From: an uncultured Clostridia bacterium
Lineage (GTDB): Bacteria > Bacillota > Clostridia > UBA1381
DNA: 19,327 bases
Direction of reading: 5' to 3'
Assembly (NCBI GenBank): GCA_910585795.1
Contig: CAJUFV010000297.1
Span: 1 to 19,327, forward strand
Of this stretch, positions 6,891 to 14,837 are shown piece by piece. Numbering within the stretch: the stretch's first letter is position 1; every line of letters begins with the position of its first letter. The translations under genes were made by a program, and so were the position numbers. Below the pieces are notes generated by a model. The model did not search any database and was not told the DNA's origin. It worked only from the letters and a program-made list of their open reading frames with translations.

Positions 6891-8729
6891 ATGAAATCTC
6901 TTGAAGAATTACGCGAAATAAGAGAAAAAGCGAAAAAAAATGTGTTTAAATACCGTGTTCATGTATGCGGAGGTACAGGCTGCACGTCTTCCGGAAGCCC
7001 GCGGATTATTGAGCGTCTGGAAAAGGAAATAAAAGCAAACGGTCTTGAGAATGATGTGGAAATTGTTAAGACAGGATGTTTTGGTTTATGCGCGTTAGGG
7101 CCTATTATGATTGTGCATCCGGAGGGCAGCTTTTATTCAATGGTTAAGGAAGAAGATATTCCTGAAATTGTTTCAGAGCATTTAAAAGGCGGTAAGCCTG
7201 TAACAAGACTGTTATATGAAGAAACAACAAAGTCAGAGCATATTCTTCCGCTGGAGGAAACGGATTTCTATAAGAAGCAGCATAGAGTTGCGCTTAGAAA
7301 CTGTGGTGAAATCAGTCCAGAGCATATTGAGGAGTACATAGGAACAGGCGGATATGAAGCACTTGGTAAGGTGTTGACTTCCATGACGCCTGAGGAAGTT
7401 ATACAGGTTGTGCTTGACAGCGGCCTGAGAGGAAGAGGAGGCGCGGGTTTTCCGACCGGACTTAAATGGCGTTTCGCGGCAGCGAATGATGCTGAGCAGA
7501 AATATGTCTGCTGTAATGCGGATGAGGGAGACCCCGGCGCGTTTATGGACCGTTCTGTACTTGAGGGTGACCCTCATGTAGTGCTGGAGGCTATGACTAT
7601 TGCGGGGTATGCGATAGGCGCGTCACAGGGATATATTTACGTGCGCGCTGAATATCCGATTGCGGTGCGGCGTCTTGAAATAGCAATAGGTCAGGCGAGA
7701 GAAATGGGATTGCTTGGAGATGATATTTTTGGAACAGGGTTTAAGTTTGATATTGAACTGCGTCTGGGCGCTGGCGCGTTTGTCTGCGGCGAGGAAACAG
7801 CTCTGATGACATCTATTGAGGGCAATAGGGGAGAACCCAGACCCCGTCCGCCGTTTCCGGCGCTGAAGGGGTTATTCCAGAAGCCCACTATTCTTAATAA
7901 TGTTGAAACATATGCCAATATTCCGCAGATTATTGTAAACGGTTCTGAATGGTTTGCGGGAATGGGAACGGAAAAATCAAAAGGAACAAAAGTATTTGCT
8001 CTTGGAGGCAAGATACATAATACGGGTCTTGTGGAAATTCCAATGGGCACAACACTGCGTGAAATTGTGGAAGAAATAGGCGGCGGAGTGCCGAACGGCA
8101 AGAAGTTTAAGGCGGCTCAGACAGGAGGCCCTTCCGGAGGCTGTATTCCCGCTGAACATTTAGATGTTCCTATTGATTATGATAATCTGATTGAAATTGG
8201 CTCTATGATGGGGTCCGGTGGTCTTATTGTTATGGATGAAGACACCTGTATGGTAGATATAGCAAAGTTTTTCCTTGAGTTTACTGTGGATGAATCCTGC
8301 GGTAAATGTACGCCGTGCCGAATCGGCACAAGGCGTATGCTGGAGATTTTGGATAAAATAACAAAAGGTCAGGCGACAATGGAGGATTTGGATAAATTGG
8401 AGGAATTATGCGAGCATCTTCATGAAAATTCTTTGTGCGCGCTTGGTCAGACCGCTCCTAATCCAGTTATCTCTACATTGAGATATTTCAGAGATGAGTA
8501 TATAGCTCATATTGTTGATAAAAAATGTCCTGCCGGAGTATGTAAAGACCTTTTGCAGTATAAAATTGACCCTGACAAGTGTAAGGGATGTACTCTGTGC
8601 GCAAGAACCTGTCCGGCTGACGCTATTATCGGCAGTGTTAAAGAGGTGCATATGATTAATCCGGAAAAATGTCTGAAGTGCGGCGCTTGTATGGAAAAAT
8701 GTCGCTTTGGCGCTATTTACAAAGAGTAA
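6891..8729 (+). CDS. hydB: HydB, NuoF-like flavin and NAD(P)H-binding subunit of the [FeFe]-hydrogenase
   Basis: HydB binds FMN and NAD(P)(H) and is the site where pyridine nucleotide exchanges electrons with the hydrogenase. In bifurcating relatives this subunit is central to splitting electrons between NADH and ferredoxin. Domains in order: a [2Fe-2S] thioredoxin-like domain (Cys26, Cys31, Cys63, Cys67); the NuoF core with GRGGAGF at 181-187 and NADEGDPGAFMDR at 209-221; a [4Fe-4S] site SCGKCTPC (Cys470, Cys473, Cys476) with Cys516; and a C-terminal two-cluster ferredoxin (Cys564/567/570/574 and Cys594/597/600/604). The length of 612 residues and this domain set match HydB/HndC and not the shorter complex I NuoF. 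An AAGGAGG site lies 6 nt before the start. Whether it uses NAD or NADP cannot be told from the sequence alone. Confidence 0.95.
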   Translation: MKSLEELREIREKAKKNVFKYRVHVCGGTGCTSSGSPRIIERLEKEIKANGLENDVEIVKTGCFGLCALGPIMIVHPEGSFYSMVKEEDIPEIVSEHLKGGKPVTRLLYEETTKSEHILPLEETDFYKKQHRVALRNCGEISPEHIEEYIGTGGYEALGKVLTSMTPEEVIQVVLDSGLRGRGGAGFPTGLKWRFAAANDAEQKYVCCNADEGDPGAFMDRSVLEGDPHVVLEAMTIAGYAIGASQGYIYVRAEYPIAVRRLEIAIGQAREMGLLGDDIFGTGFKFDIELRLGAGAFVCGEETALMTSIEGNRGEPRPRPPFPALKGLFQKPTILNNVETYANIPQIIVNGSEWFAGMGTEKSKGTKVFALGGKIHNTGLVEIPMGTTLREIVEEIGGGVPNGKKFKAAQTGGPSGGCIPAEHLDVPIDYDNLIEIGSMMGSGGLIVMDEDTCMVDIAKFFLEFTVDESCGKCTPCRIGTRRMLEILDKITKGQATMEDLDKLEELCEHLHENSLCALGQTAPNPVISTLRYFRDEYIAHIVDKKCPAGVCKDLLQYKIDPDKCKGCTLCARTCPADAIIGSVKEVHMINPEKCLKCGACMEKCRFGAIYKE

Positions 8730-8744
8730 GAGAGGAGAGATAAG

Positions 8745-10487
8745 ATGGAAAATGTGAATTTAAAAATTAATGGTATAAATGTCAGCGCTCCTTCAGGTTC
8801 TACTATTCTGGAGGCGGCGCGTATAGCCGGTATTAAAATTCCTACTCTTTGCTTTTTGAAGGAAATCAATGAAATCGGCGCATGCCGTATGTGTGTTGTA
8901 GAAGTAAAGGGCGCGAGGAATCTTGTGGCGGCGTGTGTACATCCTATAAGTGAAAATATGGAAGTGCTTACAAACACGCCTAAGCTTATAGAATCCAGAA
9001 GACGTACTTTAGAGCTGATTTTATCAGACCATGAGAAAAAGTGCCTTTCCTGTGTGCGGAACGGCAAATGCGAGCTTCAGGAATTATGTCAGGAGCTGGG
9101 AGTGGCCGATGAAGATTATTTCAAGGGAGAATCTAATCATTATGAACTGGATACCAGCGCGGCACATATGGTTCGTGATAATAATAAATGTATTCTTTGC
9201 AGAAGATGTTCGGCCGTGTGTGAGAAAAAGCAGACAGTGGGTGTTATAGGACCAAATAACAGAGGCTTTGACACATTTATAGGTTCGGCGTTTGACATGG
9301 GACTTGGGGACACAAGCTGTGTATCCTGCGGTCAGTGTATAGCGGCTTGTCCGACAGGCGCTTTATATGAAAAAGATTTTACAGATGATGTGCTGGCGGC
9401 AATTGCAAATCCGCATAAGCATGTTGTTGTACAGACTGCTCCGGCTGTCCGGGCAGCGCTGGGAGAAGAATTTGGTTATCCTATGGGAACAGACGTGGAA
9501 GGAAAGATGGCTGCCGCGCTTAGAAGAATAGGCTTTGATAAAGTATTTGATACAGATTTCAGCGCGGATTTGACAATCATGGAAGAAGCTCATGAATTTC
9601 TTGACAGAGTACAAAACGGAGGAGTTCTGCCGATTATAACCTCATGCTCTCCGGGATGGGTAAAGTACTGCGAGCATTATTATCCTGACCAGCTTGAGCA
9701 TTTGTCAAGCTGTAAGTCACCTCAGCAGATGTTTGGAGCAATTACAAAAACATATTATGCGCAGAAATTCGGTATCGACCCTAAAGATATTGTCTGTGTA
9801 AGTGTTATGCCGTGTACAGCGAAAAAGTTTGAGCTTGGACGTGAAGACGAGGCGGCCGCCGGTGTACCGGATGTGGATATTTCAATTACGACAAGAGAGC
9901 TTGCCAGACTTATACGCAAGGTTGGTCTTGATTTCAGAAGCCTTCCAAATGAAGGCTTTGATGAACCTCTTGGAGAATCTACAGGCGCGGGAGTGATTTT
10001 CGGCGCTACAGGCGGTGTTATGGAGGCCGCGCTGCGTACCGCTGTGGAAAAGCTTACGGGCGAGGAGCTGGCAAGCTTAGATTTTAAAGAGGTACGTGGA
10101 ACGGAAGGAATAAAAGAAGCCTCATATACTGTTGCCGGTATGGAAGTAAAGGTGGCTATAGCTTCCGGATTATCAAATGCAAAGGTTATAATGGATAAAA
10201 TTCGGGATGGAAACGCTGATTATCACTTTGTTGAAATTATGTGCTGTGAAGGCGGATGTGTAAATGGCGGAGGCCAGCCGCAACTTCATGCGGACGTACG
10301 TAATTTTGAAGACGTGCGCGCGATTAGGGCAAAGGTGTTGTATGATAATGACGCGGCAAAGTCTATCAGAAAATCGCATGAAAATCCGTCTATTAAACGT
10401 GTATATGAAGAGTATTTAGGTGAACCGGGAAGTGAAAGAGCTCATCATATTTTACATACTACCTATGTGAAGAGAACTGTTAACTGA
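8745..10487 (+). CDS. hydA: HydA, catalytic [FeFe]-hydrogenase subunit
   Basis: HydA reversibly interconverts H2 with protons and electrons at the H-cluster. The 580-residue protein has a plant-type [2Fe-2S] domain (Cys36, 47, 50, 64), a His-Cys3 [4Fe-4S] site (His96, Cys100, 103, 109) and a two-cluster ferredoxin (first site Cys149/152/155/159, second in SCVSCGQCIAACP). The H-cluster domain follows. Its L1 motif is TSCSPGW (Cys301, Ser302), L2 is MPCTAKK (Cys357) and L3 is MCCEGGCVNGGGQP (Cys501, Cys505). Numbering runs two ahead of Clostridium pasteurianum CpI throughout, so Ser302 stands where CpI has ligand Cys300. The proton-path residues correspond to Cys301, Glu281, Glu284 and Ser321 and are all present. 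The domain layout fits the trimeric HydABC/Hnd class. The gene follows hydB by 15 nt with a GGAG site. Confidence 0.95.
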   Translation: MENVNLKINGINVSAPSGSTILEAARIAGIKIPTLCFLKEINEIGACRMCVVEVKGARNLVAACVHPISENMEVLTNTPKLIESRRRTLELILSDHEKKCLSCVRNGKCELQELCQELGVADEDYFKGESNHYELDTSAAHMVRDNNKCILCRRCSAVCEKKQTVGVIGPNNRGFDTFIGSAFDMGLGDTSCVSCGQCIAACPTGALYEKDFTDDVLAAIANPHKHVVVQTAPAVRAALGEEFGYPMGTDVEGKMAAALRRIGFDKVFDTDFSADLTIMEEAHEFLDRVQNGGVLPIITSCSPGWVKYCEHYYPDQLEHLSSCKSPQQMFGAITKTYYAQKFGIDPKDIVCVSVMPCTAKKFELGREDEAAAGVPDVDISITTRELARLIRKVGLDFRSLPNEGFDEPLGESTGAGVIFGATGGVMEAALRTAVEKLTGEELASLDFKEVRGTEGIKEASYTVAGMEVKVAIASGLSNAKVIMDKIRDGNADYHFVEIMCCEGGCVNGGGQPQLHADVRNFEDVRAIRAKVLYDNDAAKSIRKSHENPSIKRVYEEYLGEPGSERAHHILHTTYVKRTVN

Positions 10488-10599
10488 TTGTTAATCATTA
10501 TTCCGGCGGTTTGCCGCAGATTTATTTAACGGAAACGGCAGCCTGTGAAGTGTTTGACAGCACAAAGCAGGTTGCTGTTTTAATAAGGGAGGCTGTGAA
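10488..10599 (+). promoter_or_regulatory. hydA-hydS spacer with terminator-like hairpins
   Basis: This 112-nt spacer is the largest gap inside the operon. It holds a small GCGG/CCGC hairpin (about 10506-10517). It also holds ACAGCA (10557-10562) paired with TGCTGT (10573-10578) around a 10-nt loop, followed directly by TTTTAAT. The second hairpin resembles a weak intrinsic terminator and could reduce transcription of the downstream sensor and maturase genes relative to hydCBA. The hydS ribosome site GGGAGG is at 10587-10592. Confidence 0.45.
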
Positions 10600-12312
10600 T
10601 TGAAGGTTATTGATTTTAAAGATGCAAAATGCCGTCATTGTTATAAATGTGTCCGTAACTGCGCGGTAAAGGCTATTGCAGTACAGAATGAACAGGCTCG
10701 CATTTTGCAGGAACAGTGCATTAACTGCGGACATTGTCTTGAGGTTTGTCCTCAAAACGCAAAAACATTTGCCAGTGATTTGGAACGGGTACAGGGTTAT
10801 TTGCGTCAGGGATTTAAAACTGTGATTTCTATTGCTCCGTCTTATCTGGGAGTACTTGACTTTGAGACTCCTGGTCAGATTGTGGACGCGCTTTTGCGGC
10901 TGGGCTTTTCAGAGGTGCGTGAAACTGCTGAAGGGGCGGCGTTGGTAACAGATGAGTATAAAAAGCTGATGCGGGAAAAAAAGATGCCGAATATTATTAC
11001 AACCTGCTGTCCGAGTATGAATGATTTGGTAGAAAAATATTATCCTGAATGCACTAAATATATGGCTCCGGTAGTTTCACCGATGATTGCTCATGGACGA
11101 TATATAAAAAAATTATACGGCAATGACGCGAAGGTTGTTTTTTTAGGCCCTTGTATCGCGAAAAAGCAGGAAGCAGTGGGTGATGAACGTATATTTGGGG
11201 CTGTTGACGCTATATTAACATTTGAGGAGCTGGCAGATTGGCTTGAGGCAGAAGGAATTAATATTTATGAATGTGAAGAAATACCTTTTGCTAATCCTAA
11301 TCCTGAAGTCAACCGGCTGTATCCGATTGACGGCGGTGTTATTATGTCTGTTGTGGCTGATAAAGATATGAATTCATATCAGAAGGTTCAGTTAAACGGA
11401 CTTGATAATTGTATGGAAATGCTGGAATGTCTGAAAAACGGCGAAATAGATAATTGTTTTATTGAAGCGAATGTTTGTGAAGGCGGCTGTGTAAAGGGCC
11501 CGGCCTCAGCGAAATGGAATACCTCATATGTGAAAGCAAGAATAAAGATTGAAAAGGATGCGTCGTACCAGACTGCCTCTGAGCTTCCTGATATGAATGG
11601 CGAGGAATTAAGCAGGACATTTGAGAATAGAAGTGTTGCGGTTAAAACGCCTTCTGAGGAGGATATTCAGAAAATTTTAAAGGAAACAGGAAAATATTCT
11701 AAAAATGATGAACTAAACTGCGGAGCGTGCGGTTATCAGACCTGCCGTGAAAAGGCAATTGCCGTATTTAACGGGAAGGCTGAAAACTGTATGTGCTTAC
11801 CTTATGCGCTTATGCAGTCGGAATCAATGTCAAATGTTGTATTGGACGTTACTCCGGATATTATTTTAATCGTGGATTCTGAGTTGAGAATACGTGAATG
11901 TAATAAAAGAGCGCAGGAACTGCTTGGAGTAGGCAAAGAAGAAGCTCTGCAAAGGTATATATTTGAATTTATGGAAGCGTCAGATATAGAGGAAACGTTC
12001 CAAACTAAACAGTCAGTCTATAATACAAAGATAAAAATGGAGCATGAGCGTCTGACTATGCGCAGAACAATTGTATACATAGAGGATATGGATTATGTTC
12101 TTGTAACATTTCATGACATTACAAGTGAAGAAAAAATGAAGGAACAGCATTATAAATTTAAAGTTGAAACAATGGAAATAGCGCAGAAAGTGATTGATAA
12201 GCAGATGATGGTGGCCCAAGAAATTGCGGGACTGCTGGGAGAGACCACCGCGGAAACAAAGGTTACAATGACTAAACTGCGTGATTCAATTCTTGAGGAT
12301 GATATTTTATGA
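10600..12312 (+). CDS. hydS: HydS, putative sensory [FeFe]-hydrogenase with PAS domain
   Basis: This is a diverged H-cluster protein thought to sense H2 or redox state rather than make H2 in bulk. It begins with a two-cluster ferredoxin (CRHCYKCVRNC, CINCGHCLEVC). The H-cluster domain has TTCCPS (Cys136, Cys137), GPCIAKK (Cys185) and VCEGGCVKGP (Cys293, Cys297). The GGGxP tail of the usual L3 motif is missing, and L2 has Gly where Met is normal. Then come a Cys-rich Fe-S motif (Cys374, 377, 382, 397), a PAS domain (about 412-515, starting near DVTPDIILIVD) and a C-terminal helix that may signal. This order matches the PAS-bearing sensory group called HydS. The start codon is TTG, supported by GGGAGG 7 nt upstream and no better in-frame ATG. 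The stop overlaps the phosphatase start as ATGA, suggesting a stoichiometric pair. Confidence 0.9.
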   Translation: MKVIDFKDAKCRHCYKCVRNCAVKAIAVQNEQARILQEQCINCGHCLEVCPQNAKTFASDLERVQGYLRQGFKTVISIAPSYLGVLDFETPGQIVDALLRLGFSEVRETAEGAALVTDEYKKLMREKKMPNIITTCCPSMNDLVEKYYPECTKYMAPVVSPMIAHGRYIKKLYGNDAKVVFLGPCIAKKQEAVGDERIFGAVDAILTFEELADWLEAEGINIYECEEIPFANPNPEVNRLYPIDGGVIMSVVADKDMNSYQKVQLNGLDNCMEMLECLKNGEIDNCFIEANVCEGGCVKGPASAKWNTSYVKARIKIEKDASYQTASELPDMNGEELSRTFENRSVAVKTPSEEDIQKILKETGKYSKNDELNCGACGYQTCREKAIAVFNGKAENCMCLPYALMQSESMSNVVLDVTPDIILIVDSELRIRECNKRAQELLGVGKEEALQRYIFEFMEASDIEETFQTKQSVYNTKIKMEHERLTMRRTIVYIEDMDYVLVTFHDITSEEKMKEQHYKFKVETMEIAQKVIDKQMMVAQEIAGLLGETTAETKVTMTKLRDSILEDDIL

Positions 12313-13484
12313 GTGTAAGTATTGATGCGGCATGGAAAAGTCTGAATAAATATAAGGAGGAATTATGCGGAGACAAGGTTGAGATTGTCAAGACTGCTGA
12401 TTCTGATATAGTAATTCTCGCGGATGGCATGGGAAGCGGTGTTAAAGCTAATATCTTGTCTACGCTTACTTCAAAAATACTGGCTACCATGCTTAGAGAC
12501 GGAGCCACTATTGAATCCTGTGTAGTTACCATTGCAAAGACGCTTCCTATTTGTCAGGAAAGAAAAGTTGCCTATGCAACATTCAGCATTTTACAGATTT
12601 TTCATAATCAGGATGCGTATTTAGTAGAATATGATAATCCGTCATGTGTTTTTATAAGAGATAAGAATATTATACAGTATCCTTATGAAACGCGTGAAAT
12701 AGAAGGTAAAAAAATTCATGAATACCGTTTTAAGGTACAGAAAAATGACTGCTTTGTATTGATGAGTGATGGAGTTATATATGCCGGCGCAGGAGAAATT
12801 CTGGATTTGCAGGGATGGACATGGGAGAATATGGCGGATTACACATTGCAATGTACAAAGAAAACCTTATCCGCGTCCCGTTTGACAGCTATGCTGAGTC
12901 AGGCTTGTGACGACTTGTATGTTCATAAACCGGGTGATGATACAACTATAGCGGTCGCGAGAGTTATTGAACGGAGAGTAGTGAATTTATTTACCGGTCC
13001 TCCAGCTCGCAAGGAAGACGATGAAAATTTGATGCATGATTTTATGAATATGGAAGGTAAAAAGGTTGTGTCCGGGGGAACAAGCGCTAATATTGCAGCG
13101 CGGATTCTTCATAAAGATATTATTACAGAGATAAACCATAATGACCCAGATGTGCCTCCGATGGCTTTTATAGAGGGGCTGGATTTGGTTACAGAAGGTG
13201 TTTTAACACTGGGAAAGACGTTGAAATTGCTGAAACGATATGAGCATGACGAATTTGACTCAGATTTTTTTGATGAGCTTGACGCTGATAACGGCGCGTC
13301 ACGTTTGGCAAAGCTGCTTATTGAGGAATGTACGGAATTGAATCTGTTTGTGGGAACTGCCATGAATGAAGCTCATAAGGAATCAGAATTGACCTTTGAT
13401 TTAAGTATGCGTATGAATCTGGTGGATATATTAAAAAATACTATGGAGAAAATAGGGAAGACTGTTAATGTAAAGTATTATTAA
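12309..13484 (+). CDS. SpoIIE/PP2C-type serine phosphatase, putative output of HydS
   Basis: This is a predicted Mn/Mg-dependent protein serine/threonine phosphatase. The N-terminal 220 residues carry the PP2C-fold metal-binding motifs ADGMGSG (Asp39, Gly40), MSDGV (Asp154) and GDDTT (Asp210, Asp211), arranged as in SpoIIE and RsbU. The remaining residues (about 225-391) form a second domain with VSGGTSANIAARIL (from about 254) and a helical end that I cannot assign to a family. There is no membrane segment or sensory domain of its own, so input probably comes from HydS, whose stop codon overlaps this start by 4 nt. Phosphatases of this class usually act on anti-sigma-factor antagonists, but no such protein or RsbW-type kinase is encoded in the window. 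The enzymatic class is confident; the target and link to H2 sensing are inferred. Confidence 0.88.
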   Translation: MSVSIDAAWKSLNKYKEELCGDKVEIVKTADSDIVILADGMGSGVKANILSTLTSKILATMLRDGATIESCVVTIAKTLPICQERKVAYATFSILQIFHNQDAYLVEYDNPSCVFIRDKNIIQYPYETREIEGKKIHEYRFKVQKNDCFVLMSDGVIYAGAGEILDLQGWTWENMADYTLQCTKKTLSASRLTAMLSQACDDLYVHKPGDDTTIAVARVIERRVVNLFTGPPARKEDDENLMHDFMNMEGKKVVSGGTSANIAARILHKDIITEINHNDPDVPPMAFIEGLDLVTEGVLTLGKTLKLLKRYEHDEFDSDFFDELDADNGASRLAKLLIEECTELNLFVGTAMNEAHKESELTFDLSMRMNLVDILKNTMEKIGKTVNVKYY

Positions 13485-13497
13485 AAGGAGAACTTCT

Positions 13498-13767
13498 GTG
13501 GGAACAAGAGTAGCGGTTATGAGCATCATTGTTGAAAACAATGATACCGTAGATACACTCAATAGAATATTGCATGAATACGGAGAATATATAATTGGCC
13601 GGATGGGTATTCCGTATCACAAAAGAAAAATAAATATTATCAGTATAGCTGTTGACGCGCCGCCGGATATTATTTCAGCGTTGGCCGGAAAGATTGGCAA
13701 TTTATCCGGCGTCAGCGTAAAAACAGCATTGTCAGGAGTGAAGTCAGATGACAGAGAGACTGTATGA
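13498..13767 (+). CDS. TM1266-family putative iron-only hydrogenase system regulator
   Basis: This 89-residue protein matches the small TM1266-type family found almost only beside [FeFe]-hydrogenase maturation genes and suspected of regulating the system. The sequence fits a single compact alpha/beta domain of ACT or NikR C-terminal type: VAVMSIIVEN as the first strand, a helix around DTVDTLNRILHEYG, then INIISIAVDAP and LSGVSVKTALSGV. I see no metal-binding cysteines and no separate DNA-binding region, so direct DNA binding is not evident. It starts at GTG with an AAAGGAG site 7 nt upstream. Its last 20 nt overlap hydE, so the two are probably translationally coupled. Its biochemical role is, to my knowledge, not established. 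Confidence 0.85.
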   Translation: MGTRVAVMSIIVENNDTVDTLNRILHEYGEYIIGRMGIPYHKRKINIISIAVDAPPDIISALAGKIGNLSGVSVKTALSGVKSDDRETV

Positions 13768-14836
13768 GCTGATTGAACAATTGTTTCGCAAGCAGTCTCT
13801 TACAGTGGAGGAGTACGAATATTTAATTGAAAACCGATGTGCAGAGGCGGCGAAGCTTTTGAAAAAAAAGGCCGTAATGCTTAGGGAAAGCATATACGGA
13901 AGAGAAGTGTTTATCCGAGGCTTGATTGAAATAAGTAATATTTGTAAAAATGACTGTTTTTACTGTGGTATACGTAAAAGCAACAGCTTATGCGAGCGAT
14001 ACAGACTGACTCCCTCGCAAATTATCGAATGCGTTGACGAAGGCTATTATCTGGGTTTTCGTACATTTGTTATGCAGGGAGGAGAAGACGCGTATTTCAG
14101 TGATGATATTTTATGTGATATTATAACAGAAATAAAAAGTAAATATCCGGATTGCGCTGTGACACTGTCACTTGGAGAACGCAGCAGCGCAAGCTATCAG
14201 CGTATGTATGACGCGGGAGCGGATAGATATTTGCTTCGTCATGAAACAGCGGAGCAGTCGCATTATCAGAAGCTACACCCTGAAACAATGTCATATACAG
14301 AGCGCATGAATTGTCTTAGTAATTTAAAATCAATCGGATATCAGGTCGGCTGTGGTTTTATGGTCGGCTCTCCGTTTCAGACAGCTGCTTCTTTAGCAAT
14401 GGATTTGAAATTTATAGAAAGCTTTAGGCCGGATATGTGCGGTATCGGGCCGTTTATTCCGCATAAAAATACTCCGTTTAAATATCATGCGGCAGGTACG
14501 CTGGAATTGACATGTTATCTGTTGTCTGTTATAAGAATAATTTATCCTCCGATATTGCTTCCGTCTACAACTGCGCTTAGTACAATAAGTCCTGCCGGAA
14601 GGGAGCGGGGGATTCAGGCAGGGGCTAATGTTATAATGCCCAATCTGTCGCCGCAGCTGGTGCGAAAGCAATATGAGCTTTATGACAATAAGGCGTACAC
14701 ATCAGAAGAATCTGCTCAATGCCTGAATGAACTCAAACATAAAATGCGTTTGATTGGCTATGAAATTGTCAGTAAACGCGGTGATATAAAAAAATCTGAG
14801 GATAAGAGAAATCTGCCCCAAAGAAAGGAATTTTAA
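13748..14836 (+). CDS. hydE: HydE, radical SAM [FeFe]-hydrogenase maturase
   Basis: HydE is a radical S-adenosylmethionine enzyme needed to build the diiron subcluster of the H-cluster. Work on homologues indicates that it processes the Fe(CO)2(CN)-cysteine product of HydG. The radical SAM cluster motif CKNDCFYC is at 66-73 (Cys66, Cys70, Cys73), preceded by ISNI and followed by the MQGGED strand of the TIM barrel. The length of 362 residues is usual. Context is decisive for distinguishing HydE from the related biotin synthase and PylB: it is followed after 1 nt by hydG and then by hydF. AGGAG lies 9 nt before the ATG, within the end of the TM1266-family gene. A short charged C-terminal tail follows the barrel. 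Confidence 0.94.
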   Translation: MTERLYELIEQLFRKQSLTVEEYEYLIENRCAEAAKLLKKKAVMLRESIYGREVFIRGLIEISNICKNDCFYCGIRKSNSLCERYRLTPSQIIECVDEGYYLGFRTFVMQGGEDAYFSDDILCDIITEIKSKYPDCAVTLSLGERSSASYQRMYDAGADRYLLRHETAEQSHYQKLHPETMSYTERMNCLSNLKSIGYQVGCGFMVGSPFQTAASLAMDLKFIESFRPDMCGIGPFIPHKNTPFKYHAAGTLELTCYLLSVIRIIYPPILLPSTTALSTISPAGRERGIQAGANVIMPNLSPQLVRKQYELYDNKAYTSEESAQCLNELKHKMRLIGYEIVSKRGDIKKSEDKRNLPQRKEF

Positions 14837-14837
14837 A

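Noticed and set aside
7691..8101. 136-residue reverse-strand open frame
   Set aside because: It lies wholly inside hydB, whose motifs are unambiguous, and shows no ribosome site or recognisable domain.
6385..8729. hydC and hydB as nuoE and nuoF of complex I
   Set aside because: The next gene is an H-cluster hydrogenase, HydB carries extra Fe-S domains at both ends, maturases follow, and no other complex I genes are present.
10479..10495. Rex-like operator around TTAAC-N5-GTTAA at the hydA stop
   Set aside because: The arms are in the opposite sense to the TTGT...ACAA Rex pattern and the site is at the end of a coding region.
10554..10584. Internal promoter for hydS (TTGACA then TTTAAT)
   Set aside because: The spacer would be 19 bp and transcription would begin inside the ribosome site, so a terminator-like hairpin explains the sequence better.
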